Shown here in pieces: positions 8,693 through 16,679 of a stretch of 57,945 bases of DNA; the first letter of the stretch is position 1; each line of letters starts with the position of its first letter. The stretch is taken from NCBI GenBank assembly GCA_009912175.1, contig WNDQ01000024.1, forward strand, positions 1 to 57,945, written 5' to 3'. This stretch comes from Paracidovorax wautersii. Lineage in GTDB: Bacteria > Pseudomonadota > Gammaproteobacteria > Burkholderiales > Burkholderiaceae_C. Made by a program: the position numbers and the translations under genes. The notes under the pieces are model-generated. The model saw nothing but the letters and a program-made list of their open reading frames with translations. It had not been told where the DNA came from and ran no database searches.

Positions 8693-8768
8693 GTCCTATT
8701 TTTATGCCTGGGCGTTCTATGGGCGGGCTTTGAAGTGCGAAAAACAAGAATAGGACGAGTGCCCAGGC
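8693..8768. promoter_or_regulatory. Two interlocked inverted repeats (pseudoknot-like) between metN and the flavoprotein gene
   Basis: GTCCTATT (8693-8700) is complementary to AATAGGAC (8749-8756), and GCCTGGGC (8706-8713) to GCCCAGGC (8761-8768). The pairs cross rather than nest, so in RNA they would form an H-type pseudoknot with two perfect 8-bp stems. As DNA they could be paired operator half-sites in this 449-bp divergent region. The rest of the region, 8769-9023, shows only a short dyad around 8892-8912 (GCCTCTAT...ATAGGC). Confidence 0.5.
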
Positions 8769-9023
8769 CGTCGTCGGCAGGTCGGTTCTGGCTTCTGGGT
8801 GTTCGTGAGAACCCAATAAAAATCAAGGGATTATGGCCGGTTGTCGGAAAGCCGAGGGGCGCGTGTCGTGGCGCGGCGCCGGGTTGCTGCGGTGCCTCTA
8901 TATGAATAGGCGCAATCCTTTGTTGGTCGCGGCCGGGCACGCGCCTAGATTGGGCGGTTGTTCGCCGCGGGCCGATTGCCGGCGCGCGGTCCGTTGTTTC
9001 AAGGACACCGAGGACATTCCACC

Positions 9024-10685
9024 ATGCCCACACACGATGAAGCCGCGGCCGGCCTGGCCGGTATTACCGCCGCTGACGGGCGTCGCCATGCCCTGGCCGA
9101 CGTGCTGATCATTGGCGGCGGCCCCGCAGGCACCTGGGCCGCGATCAGCGCGGCCGCGCGCGGCGCCCGCGTCATCCTGGCCGACAAGGGTTATTGCGGC
9201 ACTTCGGGTGCGACGGCGCCGTCGGGCACGGGTGTGTGGCACGTGCCGCCCGAGGGCGATGCGCGCGAGAAGGCCAAGGCCAGTCGCTGGGACATGGGCG
9301 GGCACCTGGCCGAGCACGACTGGATGGACCGCGTGCTCGCACAGACCTGGGCGCAGGTCGCGCAACTGGCCGAATGGGGCTATCCCTTTCCGCGCGACGA
9401 ACGCGGCCAGTTCGTGGCCACGTCGCTGCAGGGGCCCGAGTACATGCGGCTGATGCGCAAGCAGGCCAAGGCGGCCGGCGCGCGCATCTGGGACCACAGC
9501 CCGGCGCTGGAGCTGCTGGTCGACGCGCAGGGCACGGTCGCGGGCGCGGCCGGCGTCAACCGCCAGACGGGCGAGAGCTGGAGCGTGCATGCCGGCGCCG
9601 TGGTGCTGGCCACGGGCGGCTGCGCCTTCCTCAGCCGCGCATTGGGCTGCAACGTGCTCACGGGCGACGGCTACCTGATGGCGGCCGAGACCGGCGCGGC
9701 GCTGTCGGGCATGGAGTTCTCCAACGCCTACGGGCTGGGGCCGGCCTTCTCGTCGGTCACCAAATCGCTGTTCTACAACTGGGCCACCTTCTATGACGGC
9801 CACGGCCAGGTCATCGAGGGCGCGGGCTCGTCGCGCGGGCGCGGCATCATCGCCAAGACGCTGCAGACCGAGCCTGTCTACGCCTGCCTGGACCACGCCG
9901 ACCCGCAGATCCAGGCCTGGATGCGGCGCGCCCAGCCCAACTTTTTCGTCTCCTTCGACCGCCAGCGGATCGACCCCTTCACACAGCATTTCCCCGTCAC
10001 GCTGCGGCTGGAAGGCACGGTGCGCGGCACCGGCGGCCTGCAGGTGGTGGATGCGAGTTGCGCCACCACCGTGCCCGGCCTGTACGCGGCCGGCGACGCC
10101 GCCACGCGCGAGCTGATCTGCGGCGGCTTCACGGGCGGCGGCAGTCACAACGCGGCCTGGGCGCTGTCGTCGGGTTTCTGGGCCGGCGCCGGCGCGGCCG
10201 ACTTCGCGCGCGGTACGCGGGCCTTCGCGCACCGGCCACGGCAGTCGGCCGGCCGGGCCGGCGCGCGGCTGCAGGACGGCACGGCGGGGCAGACCGGCGC
10301 CATCGACAGCGCCGCGCTGATCGCGGCCGTGCAGGCCGAGGTCTTTCCCACCGAACGCAACTGGACGCGCCAGGCCGATCTGCTGCGCGATTCGCTGACA
10401 CGGCTCGATGCCTGGTGGCAGCGCGCCCGCGCCAGCAGCGCACCCGGCGACGCCGCCGAGCGCGTGCGCACGCGCGAAGCGATCGCCATGCTGGCGACGG
10501 CCCGCTGGATGTACCGCAGCGCACTGGCCCGGCCCGAGACCCGCGGCATGGCGCGCCGCGCCGACCACACCGCCATCGACCCGGCCCAGCGCCACCGCCT
10601 GCTCAGCGGCGGGCTGGACGAGGTCTGGACCCGGCCGCAGGCCGTGGCCGAACGGGCGCACAACGGTTACCAGGAGGCCGCATGA
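9024..10685 (+). CDS. Fumarate reductase/AprA-like FAD-dependent oxidoreductase
   Basis: Soluble flavoprotein of the fumarate reductase/succinate dehydrogenase/AprA superfamily, 553 residues from the ATG at 9024. The FAD-binding fold begins LADVLIIGGGPAG (GGGPAG at 31-36), with the second FAD segment GLYAAGDAATRE further on and a helical C-terminal domain. There is no signal peptide. The next gene overlaps by four bases and encodes a ferredoxin with two 4Fe-4S clusters, the layout of adenylylsulfate reductase AprA/AprB, and a SsuA-like binding protein follows. A role in reducing or opening an imported sulfur compound is inferred from context; the substrate is unknown. Confidence 0.8.
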   Translation: MPTHDEAAAGLAGITAADGRRHALADVLIIGGGPAGTWAAISAAARGARVILADKGYCGTSGATAPSGTGVWHVPPEGDAREKAKASRWDMGGHLAEHDWMDRVLAQTWAQVAQLAEWGYPFPRDERGQFVATSLQGPEYMRLMRKQAKAAGARIWDHSPALELLVDAQGTVAGAAGVNRQTGESWSVHAGAVVLATGGCAFLSRALGCNVLTGDGYLMAAETGAALSGMEFSNAYGLGPAFSSVTKSLFYNWATFYDGHGQVIEGAGSSRGRGIIAKTLQTEPVYACLDHADPQIQAWMRRAQPNFFVSFDRQRIDPFTQHFPVTLRLEGTVRGTGGLQVVDASCATTVPGLYAAGDAATRELICGGFTGGGSHNAAWALSSGFWAGAGAADFARGTRAFAHRPRQSAGRAGARLQDGTAGQTGAIDSAALIAAVQAEVFPTERNWTRQADLLRDSLTRLDAWWQRARASSAPGDAAERVRTREAIAMLATARWMYRSALARPETRGMARRADHTAIDPAQRHRLLSGGLDEVWTRPQAVAERAHNGYQEAA

Positions 10686-11011
10686 TCGAGATCGTCAGCG
10701 CCACGCGCTGCACCGGCTGCAACATCTGCGTGCACGCCTGCCCCATCAACGTGTTCGAGGCGGTGCCCGGCGGCATCCCGCGCATCGCGCGCCAGGACGA
10801 CTGCCAGACCTGCTTCATGTGCGAGCTGTACTGCCCTGAAGACGCGCTCTACGTCGCGCCCGTGGCCGACGGGCCGGTCACGCTGTCCGAGCAAAGCCCC
10901 GGTGTGGCGCCGCTCATGGGCAGCTACCGCGCGGCCATCGGCTGGGGCAAGGGACGGCTGAGCACGGCGGAACAGGACGCGAGCTTCGAGCTTTTGAAAC
11001 GGGCGCATTGA
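10682..11011 (+). CDS. Ferredoxin with two 4Fe-4S clusters (AprB-like)
   Basis: Small iron-sulfur electron carrier, 109 residues. Two complete CxxCxxCxxxCP motifs are visible: Cys10/13/16/20 (CTGCNICVHACP) and Cys41/44/47/51 (CQTCFMCELYCP), which bind two 4Fe-4S clusters. A tail of about 55 residues follows, reminiscent of the extended C-terminus with which AprB wraps its flavoprotein partner. The ATGA overlap with the flavoprotein gene indicates translational coupling and a likely complex. Confidence 0.9.
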   Translation: MIEIVSATRCTGCNICVHACPINVFEAVPGGIPRIARQDDCQTCFMCELYCPEDALYVAPVADGPVTLSEQSPGVAPLMGSYRAAIGWGKGRLSTAEQDASFELLKRAH

Positions 11012-11012
11012 C

Positions 11013-12017
11013 ATGAGACCAGCCTTATCGACTTTCGCGCCTGGTGTGTCCTCGCGCCGCCGCTGGCTGCAGCGCGCCACCGGTGCTTTTGCGGCGGCCA
11101 GCCTGGGCCTGCCGGCCTGGGCACAGACGAACGGCGCGGCCGGCAAGACCTTGCGCCTGGGCTACATCGGCCCGTCGCCCTACCTGACCAAAGCCACGGG
11201 CTGGGCACTCAAGACCGGGCTGCTGCTGCGTGAGTTGCAGCCGCTGGGTTTTGCCGACGTGAGCCTGCACGTGTTTCCCAACGGGCCGGACCTGAATGAG
11301 GCCTTCATCTCCGGCGCCATCGACGCGGGCATCTACGGCGACACCCCCACCGTGGTGGCTTATTCGCGTGGCCTGGCGGGCCGGCTCATCGGCTTTGACG
11401 AAATCGGCCTGAACGCCTGGCTGCTCACGCCGCGGGGCGGTGTGGCGCGCGTGCGCGATCTCGACGGCCAGGTGGTGGCCGTGCCGCTGGGCTCCTACAT
11501 GCACCGCTATGTGCTGGGCGCGCTCAAGGAAGAGGGCATTCTGGGTCGCGCCAAGGTGGTCTACATGCTGCCGCGCGATGCCGGACCGGCGCTCGACAAA
11601 GGTTCGATCGCGGCCTTTGCGGCGCCCATCGACACGGGGCCGCTGCTGGCCTCGCAAGGGTTCCCTGTGATCGACGAGGCCGCGCGACGCCCGCATCTGC
11701 GTGGCACGTCGGTCATCGTGGCGGGGCAGAAACTGCTCGACGCGACCCCCGGCCTGCCTGCCGCCTGGCAGCGCGCACGGGCCGCCGCGCTGCGCGAGAT
11801 CACGGCTGACCCTGAGCGTTATTACGCCTTCCATGCCGAGGTCTCGCGTTTCCCGCTGGAGGCCGTCAAGGTCTCGCACCCCATCGCGCAGTTCCCGGCC
11901 GAGCCGTATCCGCGCGAGGGTCTGGCGTCGCTGGACGAGGTCAAGCGGTTCCTGCTCGAGGAAAAACTGATCCGCAAGGACGTGGACCTTGACGCCTGGC
12001 GTGTGGCGGAGGTGTGA
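11013..12017 (+). CDS. SsuA/TauA-like ABC substrate-binding protein, Tat-type signal
   Basis: Periplasmic binding protein related to the sulfonate/nitrate/taurine group, 334 residues. The N-terminus has a twin-arginine-like motif (SRRRWLQ) and a hydrophobic stretch ending AAASLGLPAWAQ, so Tat export is likely. The core shows LRLGYIGPSPYLTKATGWA and the ligand-site region GAIDAGIYGDTPTVVA. It overlaps the end of the ferredoxin operon (one base after its stop) but has no permease or ATPase on its own strand; the converging TauBC-like genes at 13.2-14.9 kb could serve it. Confidence 0.88.
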   Translation: MRPALSTFAPGVSSRRRWLQRATGAFAAASLGLPAWAQTNGAAGKTLRLGYIGPSPYLTKATGWALKTGLLLRELQPLGFADVSLHVFPNGPDLNEAFISGAIDAGIYGDTPTVVAYSRGLAGRLIGFDEIGLNAWLLTPRGGVARVRDLDGQVVAVPLGSYMHRYVLGALKEEGILGRAKVVYMLPRDAGPALDKGSIAAFAAPIDTGPLLASQGFPVIDEAARRPHLRGTSVIVAGQKLLDATPGLPAAWQRARAAALREITADPERYYAFHAEVSRFPLEAVKVSHPIAQFPAEPYPREGLASLDEVKRFLLEEKLIRKDVDLDAWRVAEV

Positions 12018-12028
12018 ACGACTACCAA

Positions 12029-12141
12029 GGCGGGTGTGGGTCGAGGGTGTCCGCCGCAGCGAGGTCAAGGAGGAGCCGATAGCCGTCAGGCTATTGGCGG
12101 GGGACAGGAGCGGAGGCGGACACCCTCGGCCCGCACCCGCC
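12029..12141 (+). ncRNA. Long double-hairpin element between convergent operons
   Basis: Two 27-base arms (12029-12055 and 12115-12141) pair along their full length with two G-U wobbles. An inner 10-bp hairpin (12075-12084 with 12089-12098, loop GTCA) has one more G-U. All three wobbles are G-U only in the plus-strand transcript; on minus they would be A-C mismatches, which points to a plus-strand RNA. The arms are joined by purine-rich internal loops. It lies 11 bases after the binding-protein stop. There is no U-tract, so it is not a standard terminator. It may be a processed 3' structure, a small RNA, or a dispersed palindromic repeat. Confidence 0.6.
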
Positions 12142-12185
12142 GTGTTCGCAGTCGCCCAGTCGGTGTCGCCAGACGCAGGCTCATG

Positions 12186-13174
12186 TCACGAGTGGCAGAT
12201 CAACCCATCGCCTAGTTGCGTTACCTCGAACGCGATGTCGCCCACACGGCGCTCGCGTGCGTCGAGCAGGGCACCGTTGATCTTCCAGTGGCGCACCAGT
12301 CGATCCAGCAATTGGGCCGAGTCGGCATCGCCTTGTGCCAGCAGCACCTGGGCATGGCCTGTATCGGGTGCCACGGCATCGCCCAGCACACGGTAGAAGC
12401 GCCATTCCTCGCGGGCCATCAGGCGCGTCACCACGGCCTCGTCCTCGACCAGGGCCTGGCATTCGCCCGCCATGAAACCCGAGACGGCGTGAATGCCCGA
12501 TGGATAGGTGTGGGGCACGGCGCCCCATTGCTGCGCCACGGTGTGGGCGTACGGGCTGCCTTGCTGCACGCAGACCGAGGCCTGGCGCAAGTCCTTCGCC
12601 TGCGCGATGGCGCTGCCGCGCAGCACGGCCAGCCGGCCGGGGCCGGCGGTGTAGGTGCTGGCCACGGGCTGCTGCGCACCGTTGTCAGACGGTGGGGTGG
12701 CATCGTCGGTTGCGCTGCCTGCAATCACCAGGTCGGCCGCAGGCGCTGCGGGCTGCGGCGGCAGGCCGCGCAATGCCGTTTGATGGGGCGCCGGGACCAG
12801 TTCCAGCCACACGCCCAGGCGTTGGGCCAGGAAGCGCGCGAGCGATTCGTCGAAACCATCGGGCTCGGGCGGCGTGGGGGCGTTGGGGGGCGCTGCAGCC
12901 AGGGGCCGGTGGACGCGGCGTCCCAGTCGGGCTCGGGCACCACGGCGCCCAGCCAGCGTTGCACGGGCGGCGGCAGGTGCGACGGCAGGTCGGGCACCCA
13001 GGGCAGCAGCAGCGAACTGAGCGCCACGGCCGAGCCCAGGCCGAGCACGCCCAGCACGGCCGCCAGCCGGCGGTCCCAGCGTGCCTGGCCGGCCGGGCGG
13101 GCGGAGGCCGGCGTCACGGAGGCGCTCGCCACAACCGGTTGGGCGTGGCGCGGCCAGGGCAGGGGCTCAGCCAT
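12186..13174 (-). pseudogene. Membrane-anchored substrate-binding-domain protein, frameshifted
   Basis: Two frames together make one protein of about 330 residues. The first (13174 to about 12885) encodes a membrane anchor (LAAVLGVLGLGSAVALSSLLLPW) and a linker. The second continues as DESLARFLAQRLGVWLEL and ends in a periplasmic solute-binding fold containing DLVIAG and GFMAGECQALVEDEAVV. The switch falls in the G runs at 12876-12890 (six G at 12885-12890), where a one-base change restores a single frame. It is the last gene after the permease, with an 8-base overlap. A true frameshift and a sequencing error look the same here. Confidence 0.7.
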
Positions 13175-14012
13175 TGAGCGTCAGCCCCTTGCGCCAGCGT
13201 GTCAGGCGCTTTTCCAGCAGCGCAAGCACGTAGTTGAGCGCCAGGCCCACGCTGGCCAGCAGCAGGATGCCCGCGTACATGGTCGGGATCTGGAACACCT
13301 CCTGCGAATTGAGCGTGAGGAAACCCAGGCCCGAATGCGCGCCGATCATCTCGGCGGCCACCAGCGCCGTCACGCAGTAGGCGCCGGCCAGGCGGATACC
13401 CGTGAAGATCGAGGGCGAGGCCGCGGGCAGCACCACCTTGGTGAACACGAAACGTTGCGAGGCGCCCATGGAACGCGCCGAGTTGATCAGCAGTTGGTCG
13501 ACCTGCTTGACGCCGCTGATGGTCGACAGCAGCACGGGCCAGAACGAGGCCCAGAAGATGATCGCCACCTTGGACAGTTCGCCAATGCCGAAGAACAGGA
13601 TGAAGACCGGGAATAGCGCCAGCGCCGAGGTCTGGCGGAACAACTGCAGGATGGGGTCGATGACGACCTCCAGCCGCTGGAACCAGCCCATGAGCAGGCC
13701 CAGCGTCACGCCCAGCGTGATGGCCAGCGCCAGTCCCCACAGCGAACGCTGCAGGCTGGCCGCCACGTGCTTGAGCAGGTCGCCGTTGCCAGCCAGTTGC
13801 CAGATGGCCTCGGCCACCTGCGTGGGCGGGCTGAGATAAGCGCTGCTGACCAGGCCGGCGGCCGGCAGCAGCTCCCACAGCAGCAGAAAGCCCACGATGC
13901 CGAGCAGGCCCAGCGAGCGGTCGCCCAGCCGGATGGCGCTGCGACGGCGCTTGGTTTTGTGCGCGGCGGTGGTAATGGGCTGGGTCGCGGAAGAGGGCAG
14001 GCTGGCGCTCAT
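13167..14012 (-). CDS. ABC transporter permease (SsuC/TauC-like)
   Basis: Inner-membrane permease of the nitrate/sulfonate/taurine class, 281 residues and about six transmembrane segments. The EAA-type docking loop reads SARSMGASQRFVFTKVVLP, then the conserved IFTGIRLAGAYCVTALVAAEM stretch. Its start overlaps the end of the ATPase gene by four bases and its stop overlaps the anchored-protein gene, so the four minus-strand genes form one unit. Confidence 0.92.
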   Translation of the reverse strand: MSASLPSSATQPITTAAHKTKRRRSAIRLGDRSLGLLGIVGFLLLWELLPAAGLVSSAYLSPPTQVAEAIWQLAGNGDLLKHVAASLQRSLWGLALAITLGVTLGLLMGWFQRLEVVIDPILQLFRQTSALALFPVFILFFGIGELSKVAIIFWASFWPVLLSTISGVKQVDQLLINSARSMGASQRFVFTKVVLPAASPSIFTGIRLAGAYCVTALVAAEMIGAHSGLGFLTLNSQEVFQIPTMYAGILLLASVGLALNYVLALLEKRLTRWRKGLTLNG

Positions 14013-14932
14013 GTGGCAACTCCTGCCGAGCGGCTGCGTGGGCTGGCGGCGATGGTGGTGTCGTCGGGCCGCTCGCGCGGGTCGGCGGTGGCGCCCAGGG
14101 GGCGGGGGACGGTGCCGGGGTTGATGAACTGGACCTCGTCCTTGAGCACGCCCCAGGCGCGCTGGCGCAGCTCGACGAAGGCGGCGGTGTTGCGCACTTC
14201 AGCCTGGCGCGGGCGCGGCAGGTCGATGTCGATGATCTCCTTGATCGTGCCGGGGCGCTTGGTCATCACGGCCACGCGGTCGGAGAGGTAGATGGCCTCG
14301 TCCAGGCTGTGCGTGATGAACACGATGGTCTTGCGGTGCTGTTCCCAGATGCGCAGCAGCTCGCCCTGCAGGATCTCGCGTGTTTGCGCGTCGAGCGCGG
14401 CGAAGGGTTCGTCCATGAGCAGCACGTCGGGCTTGTAGGCCAATGAACGTGCAATGGCCACGCGCTGCTTCATGCCGCCCGACAGCTCGTGCGGATAGCG
14501 TTGCGCGAAGCCCGACAGGCCCACCAGCTCCAGGTATTCCTGCGCCGTGCGCAGGCGCTCGGCCTTGGACACGCCGCGAATTTCCAGGCCGACGGCGATG
14601 TTCTCGATCACCGTGCGCCAGGGAAAGAGGGCGTAGCCCTGGAACACCACGCCCTGGTTCGGGTTGATGCCTTCGAGCGGCAGGCCGTTGACGGCGATGC
14701 TGCCCGCGCTGCGCTCGGTCAGGCCGGCCAGGATGCTCAGGAAGGTGGACTTGCCGCAGCCCGAGGGGCCGAGGATGGTGATGAATTCACCATCGCGCAC
14801 GTCGAGGTCGAAGTCGTGCAGCACGGTCAAGTTGTCGTCGGCGCCGTCCTCGCCGCGCACGTCGTAGTCCTTGCGCACGCCGCGCGCGACGATCTTGTGG
14901 GTGCCGCCGGCGGGGTTGGGGGTGTGGCTCAT
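14009..14932 (-). CDS. ABC transporter ATPase (SsuB/TauB-like)
   Basis: ABC ATPase of the nitrate/sulfonate/taurine class, 307 residues. Walker A is GPSGCGKS (55-62), the Q-loop VVFQGYALFPW, the signature [16 protein letters not shown], Walker B VLLMDEPFAALD and the H-loop IVFITHSLDEAIYL. It lies between the binding protein and the permease. A C-terminal extension of about 40 residues (PRPLGATADPRERPDD and onward) is longer than in SsuB. Confidence 0.93.
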   Translation of the reverse strand: MSHTPNPAGGTHKIVARGVRKDYDVRGEDGADDNLTVLHDFDLDVRDGEFITILGPSGCGKSTFLSILAGLTERSAGSIAVNGLPLEGINPNQGVVFQGYALFPWRTVIENIAVGLEIRGVSKAERLRTAQEYLELVGLSGFAQRYPHELSGGMKQRVAIARSLAYKPDVLLMDEPFAALDAQTREILQGELLRIWEQHRKTIVFITHSLDEAIYLSDRVAVMTKRPGTIKEIIDIDLPRPRQAEVRNTAAFVELRQRAWGVLKDEVQFINPGTVPRPLGATADPRERPDDTTIAASPRSRSAGVAT

Positions 14933-14942
14933 GACACGCGCC

Positions 14943-15929
14943 TCAGGTCGATGCCGCCTTGGCGTAGGGGTTGAACTCGTTGGTGTAGATGTCCTTGACG
15001 GCCACCTTGCCCTTGGCCAGCTTGCCTTCGGTTTCGAGCACGTCGATGTAGTACTGGATCGGCGGCTCGGTGATGACCAGGTCCTCGATGTAGGCGTAGC
15101 GGTCCACGTAGTCGAGCTGCAGGTTGATGCGTTTGGAGATGAGCTGGCGCGCCTCTTCCGGATGGGCGTTGACCCAGTTGGCGGCCTTGGCGATGGCGGT
15201 CACCACGTCGCGCACGGCCTGCGGGTTCTGGCGGATGAACTTGCCATGCGCGCTGTAGGGCGCCATGCCGCCCAGGCCGCCGTCAAGGTCGTAGTCGCTC
15301 CACAGCCGCACCAGTTCGGGCGCGTGGTCGGCGCGGCCCGAGAAGGGTGCGTGGATGATGGCCAGATCGGTGTTGCGCGTGACCAGCGTCTGCTCGGCCT
15401 GTTCGTCCGGGATGACGACGAAGTTGATCGTGCGCACGTCCACGTTGTGCTGGCGCAGCCAGGTCTTGGTGACGAACTCGGCGCAGGCGCCGAAGCTGTT
15501 GATGCCGATGGTCTTGCCCTCGATGTCCTTGGGCGTGCGGATGCCAGAGTCCTTGCGCACGAAGTACTTCATGTGCGGCGCTTCCTGCAGCGTCTTGCCG
15601 CCCGCGGCCACGACCTTGATGTCGCTGCCCGCGGCCACGGCCGAGATCACCAGCGGCACCATGCGCGAGCCGAAGTCGATCTCGCCCGTGCCCACCAGCG
15701 GGATGATCTGCGGCGCGGCCACCTTGCCGATGTAGTTGGGCCGGGTGTTGGTGCCTTCGAAGTAGCCCAGTTCCTCGGCCAGGTAGATGAGGTCGAACGA
15801 GGGATTGTTGGGGTATTTGAAGGTGACCTTCTCGCCCACGCTGCTGACGACGGCCGGGCCGCCTGCCGACGCGGCGGCGGCCGGGCTGGACAAGAAGGGA
15901 CTGGGACATGGAAGGCTCCGTTGCAACAA
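14943..15929 (-). CDS. SsuA/TauA-like substrate-binding protein, damaged N-terminus
   Basis: Periplasmic binding protein of the nitrate/sulfonate/taurine class, about 310 mature residues: VTFKYPNNPSFDLIYLAEELGYFEG, IGINSFGACAEFVTKTWL and DLAIIHAPFSGRADHAPELV. The start is a problem. The good ribosome site (GGAG) and ATG at 15909 are in another frame (MSQSLLVQPGRRR), while the correct frame has only a TTG at 15929 and lacks a recognisable signal peptide. An indel or small deletion in the signal-peptide region is likely, in which case export, and the importer, would be impaired. Confidence 0.75.
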   Translation of the reverse strand: MLQRSLPCPSPFLSSPAAAASAGGPAVVSSVGEKVTFKYPNNPSFDLIYLAEELGYFEGTNTRPNYIGKVAAPQIIPLVGTGEIDFGSRMVPLVISAVAAGSDIKVVAAGGKTLQEAPHMKYFVRKDSGIRTPKDIEGKTIGINSFGACAEFVTKTWLRQHNVDVRTINFVVIPDEQAEQTLVTRNTDLAIIHAPFSGRADHAPELVRLWSDYDLDGGLGGMAPYSAHGKFIRQNPQAVRDVVTAIAKAANWVNAHPEEARQLISKRINLQLDYVDRYAYIEDLVITEPPIQYYIDVLETEGKLAKGKVAVKDIYTNEFNPYAKAAST

Positions 15930-16197
15930 ACAGAAAAAGTGTCGGGGCCGCCGCTGCGGTCGAGCGCGCCTGGGCGGGCGTGCGGCAAGCGGACGGGCAC
16001 GTAAAAGCGCTGGATGCTAGAGGGGGCGAGTCCTGCATCGCAACGAAGCTTTTTGTGCTTGAATATGAATCTGCGGTGCCCGCCGGGGCGGACGGGCCCG
16101 CCCTGCCGCGCAGCCGGTATCATCGGCGCCCCGCCTGCGGCCAGACTGCATGCCGACTTGTTTGCCCATCCCGATTCCCGTCCCAGGAGAGACCCCA

Positions 16198-16658
16198 TGA
16201 AAGTCAGCGACATCCTGCGTGTCAAAGGCAACACGCTCTACACCGCGACCCCCGACGAGCCGCTCATCGAAGCCCTGACGGTGATGGCCGAGAAGGACAT
16301 CGGCTCGCTGGTCGTCATGGAGCACGGCGACCTGGTGGGCATGCTGACCTTCCGCGAGGTCATCCAGGCCGTGACGGCCGCCGCCGGCCAGCCGCTGGTC
16401 TCGCTGGTGCGCACGCACATGGACGACGCGCCCCTGACCTGCGCGCTGGAAACGGAACTGGACGAGGTGCGTCGCATGATGCTGGAGCGCCATGCGCGCT
16501 ACATGCCGGTCATGAACAAACGCATGCTGATGGGCGTGATCAGCTTCTACGACGTGGCCAAGACCGTGGTCGACAGCCAGAACTTCGAGAACCAGATGCT
16601 CAAGGCCTACATCCGCGACTGGCCCGAGGACCACGCCGCCACCGAGAAGGCGGACTGA
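16198..16658 (+). CDS. CBS-domain protein (two tandem CBS motifs)
   Basis: Small cytosolic protein, 153 residues, made almost wholly of two CBS motifs (about 1-60 and 70-135), which together form a nucleotide-binding Bateman module. Characteristic segments are ALTVMAEKDIGSLVVMEHGDLVGMLTFREVI and RYMPVMNKRMLMGVISFYDVAK. Stand-alone CBS proteins usually bind adenosyl compounds (AMP, ATP, SAM) and regulate other proteins; the partner is unknown. It is divergent from the SsuA-like gene with a 268-bp gap holding no other recognisable gene. An SD-like AGGAG lies before the ATG. Confidence 0.9.
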
Positions 16659-16679
16659 GGTCGCACAAGCCCTGCTGGA

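Noticed and set aside
12870-12895. Programmed ribosomal frameshift in the anchored binding-domain gene
   Set aside because: No slippery heptamer with a downstream structure characteristic of programmed shifting was recognised; a homopolymer indel is simpler.
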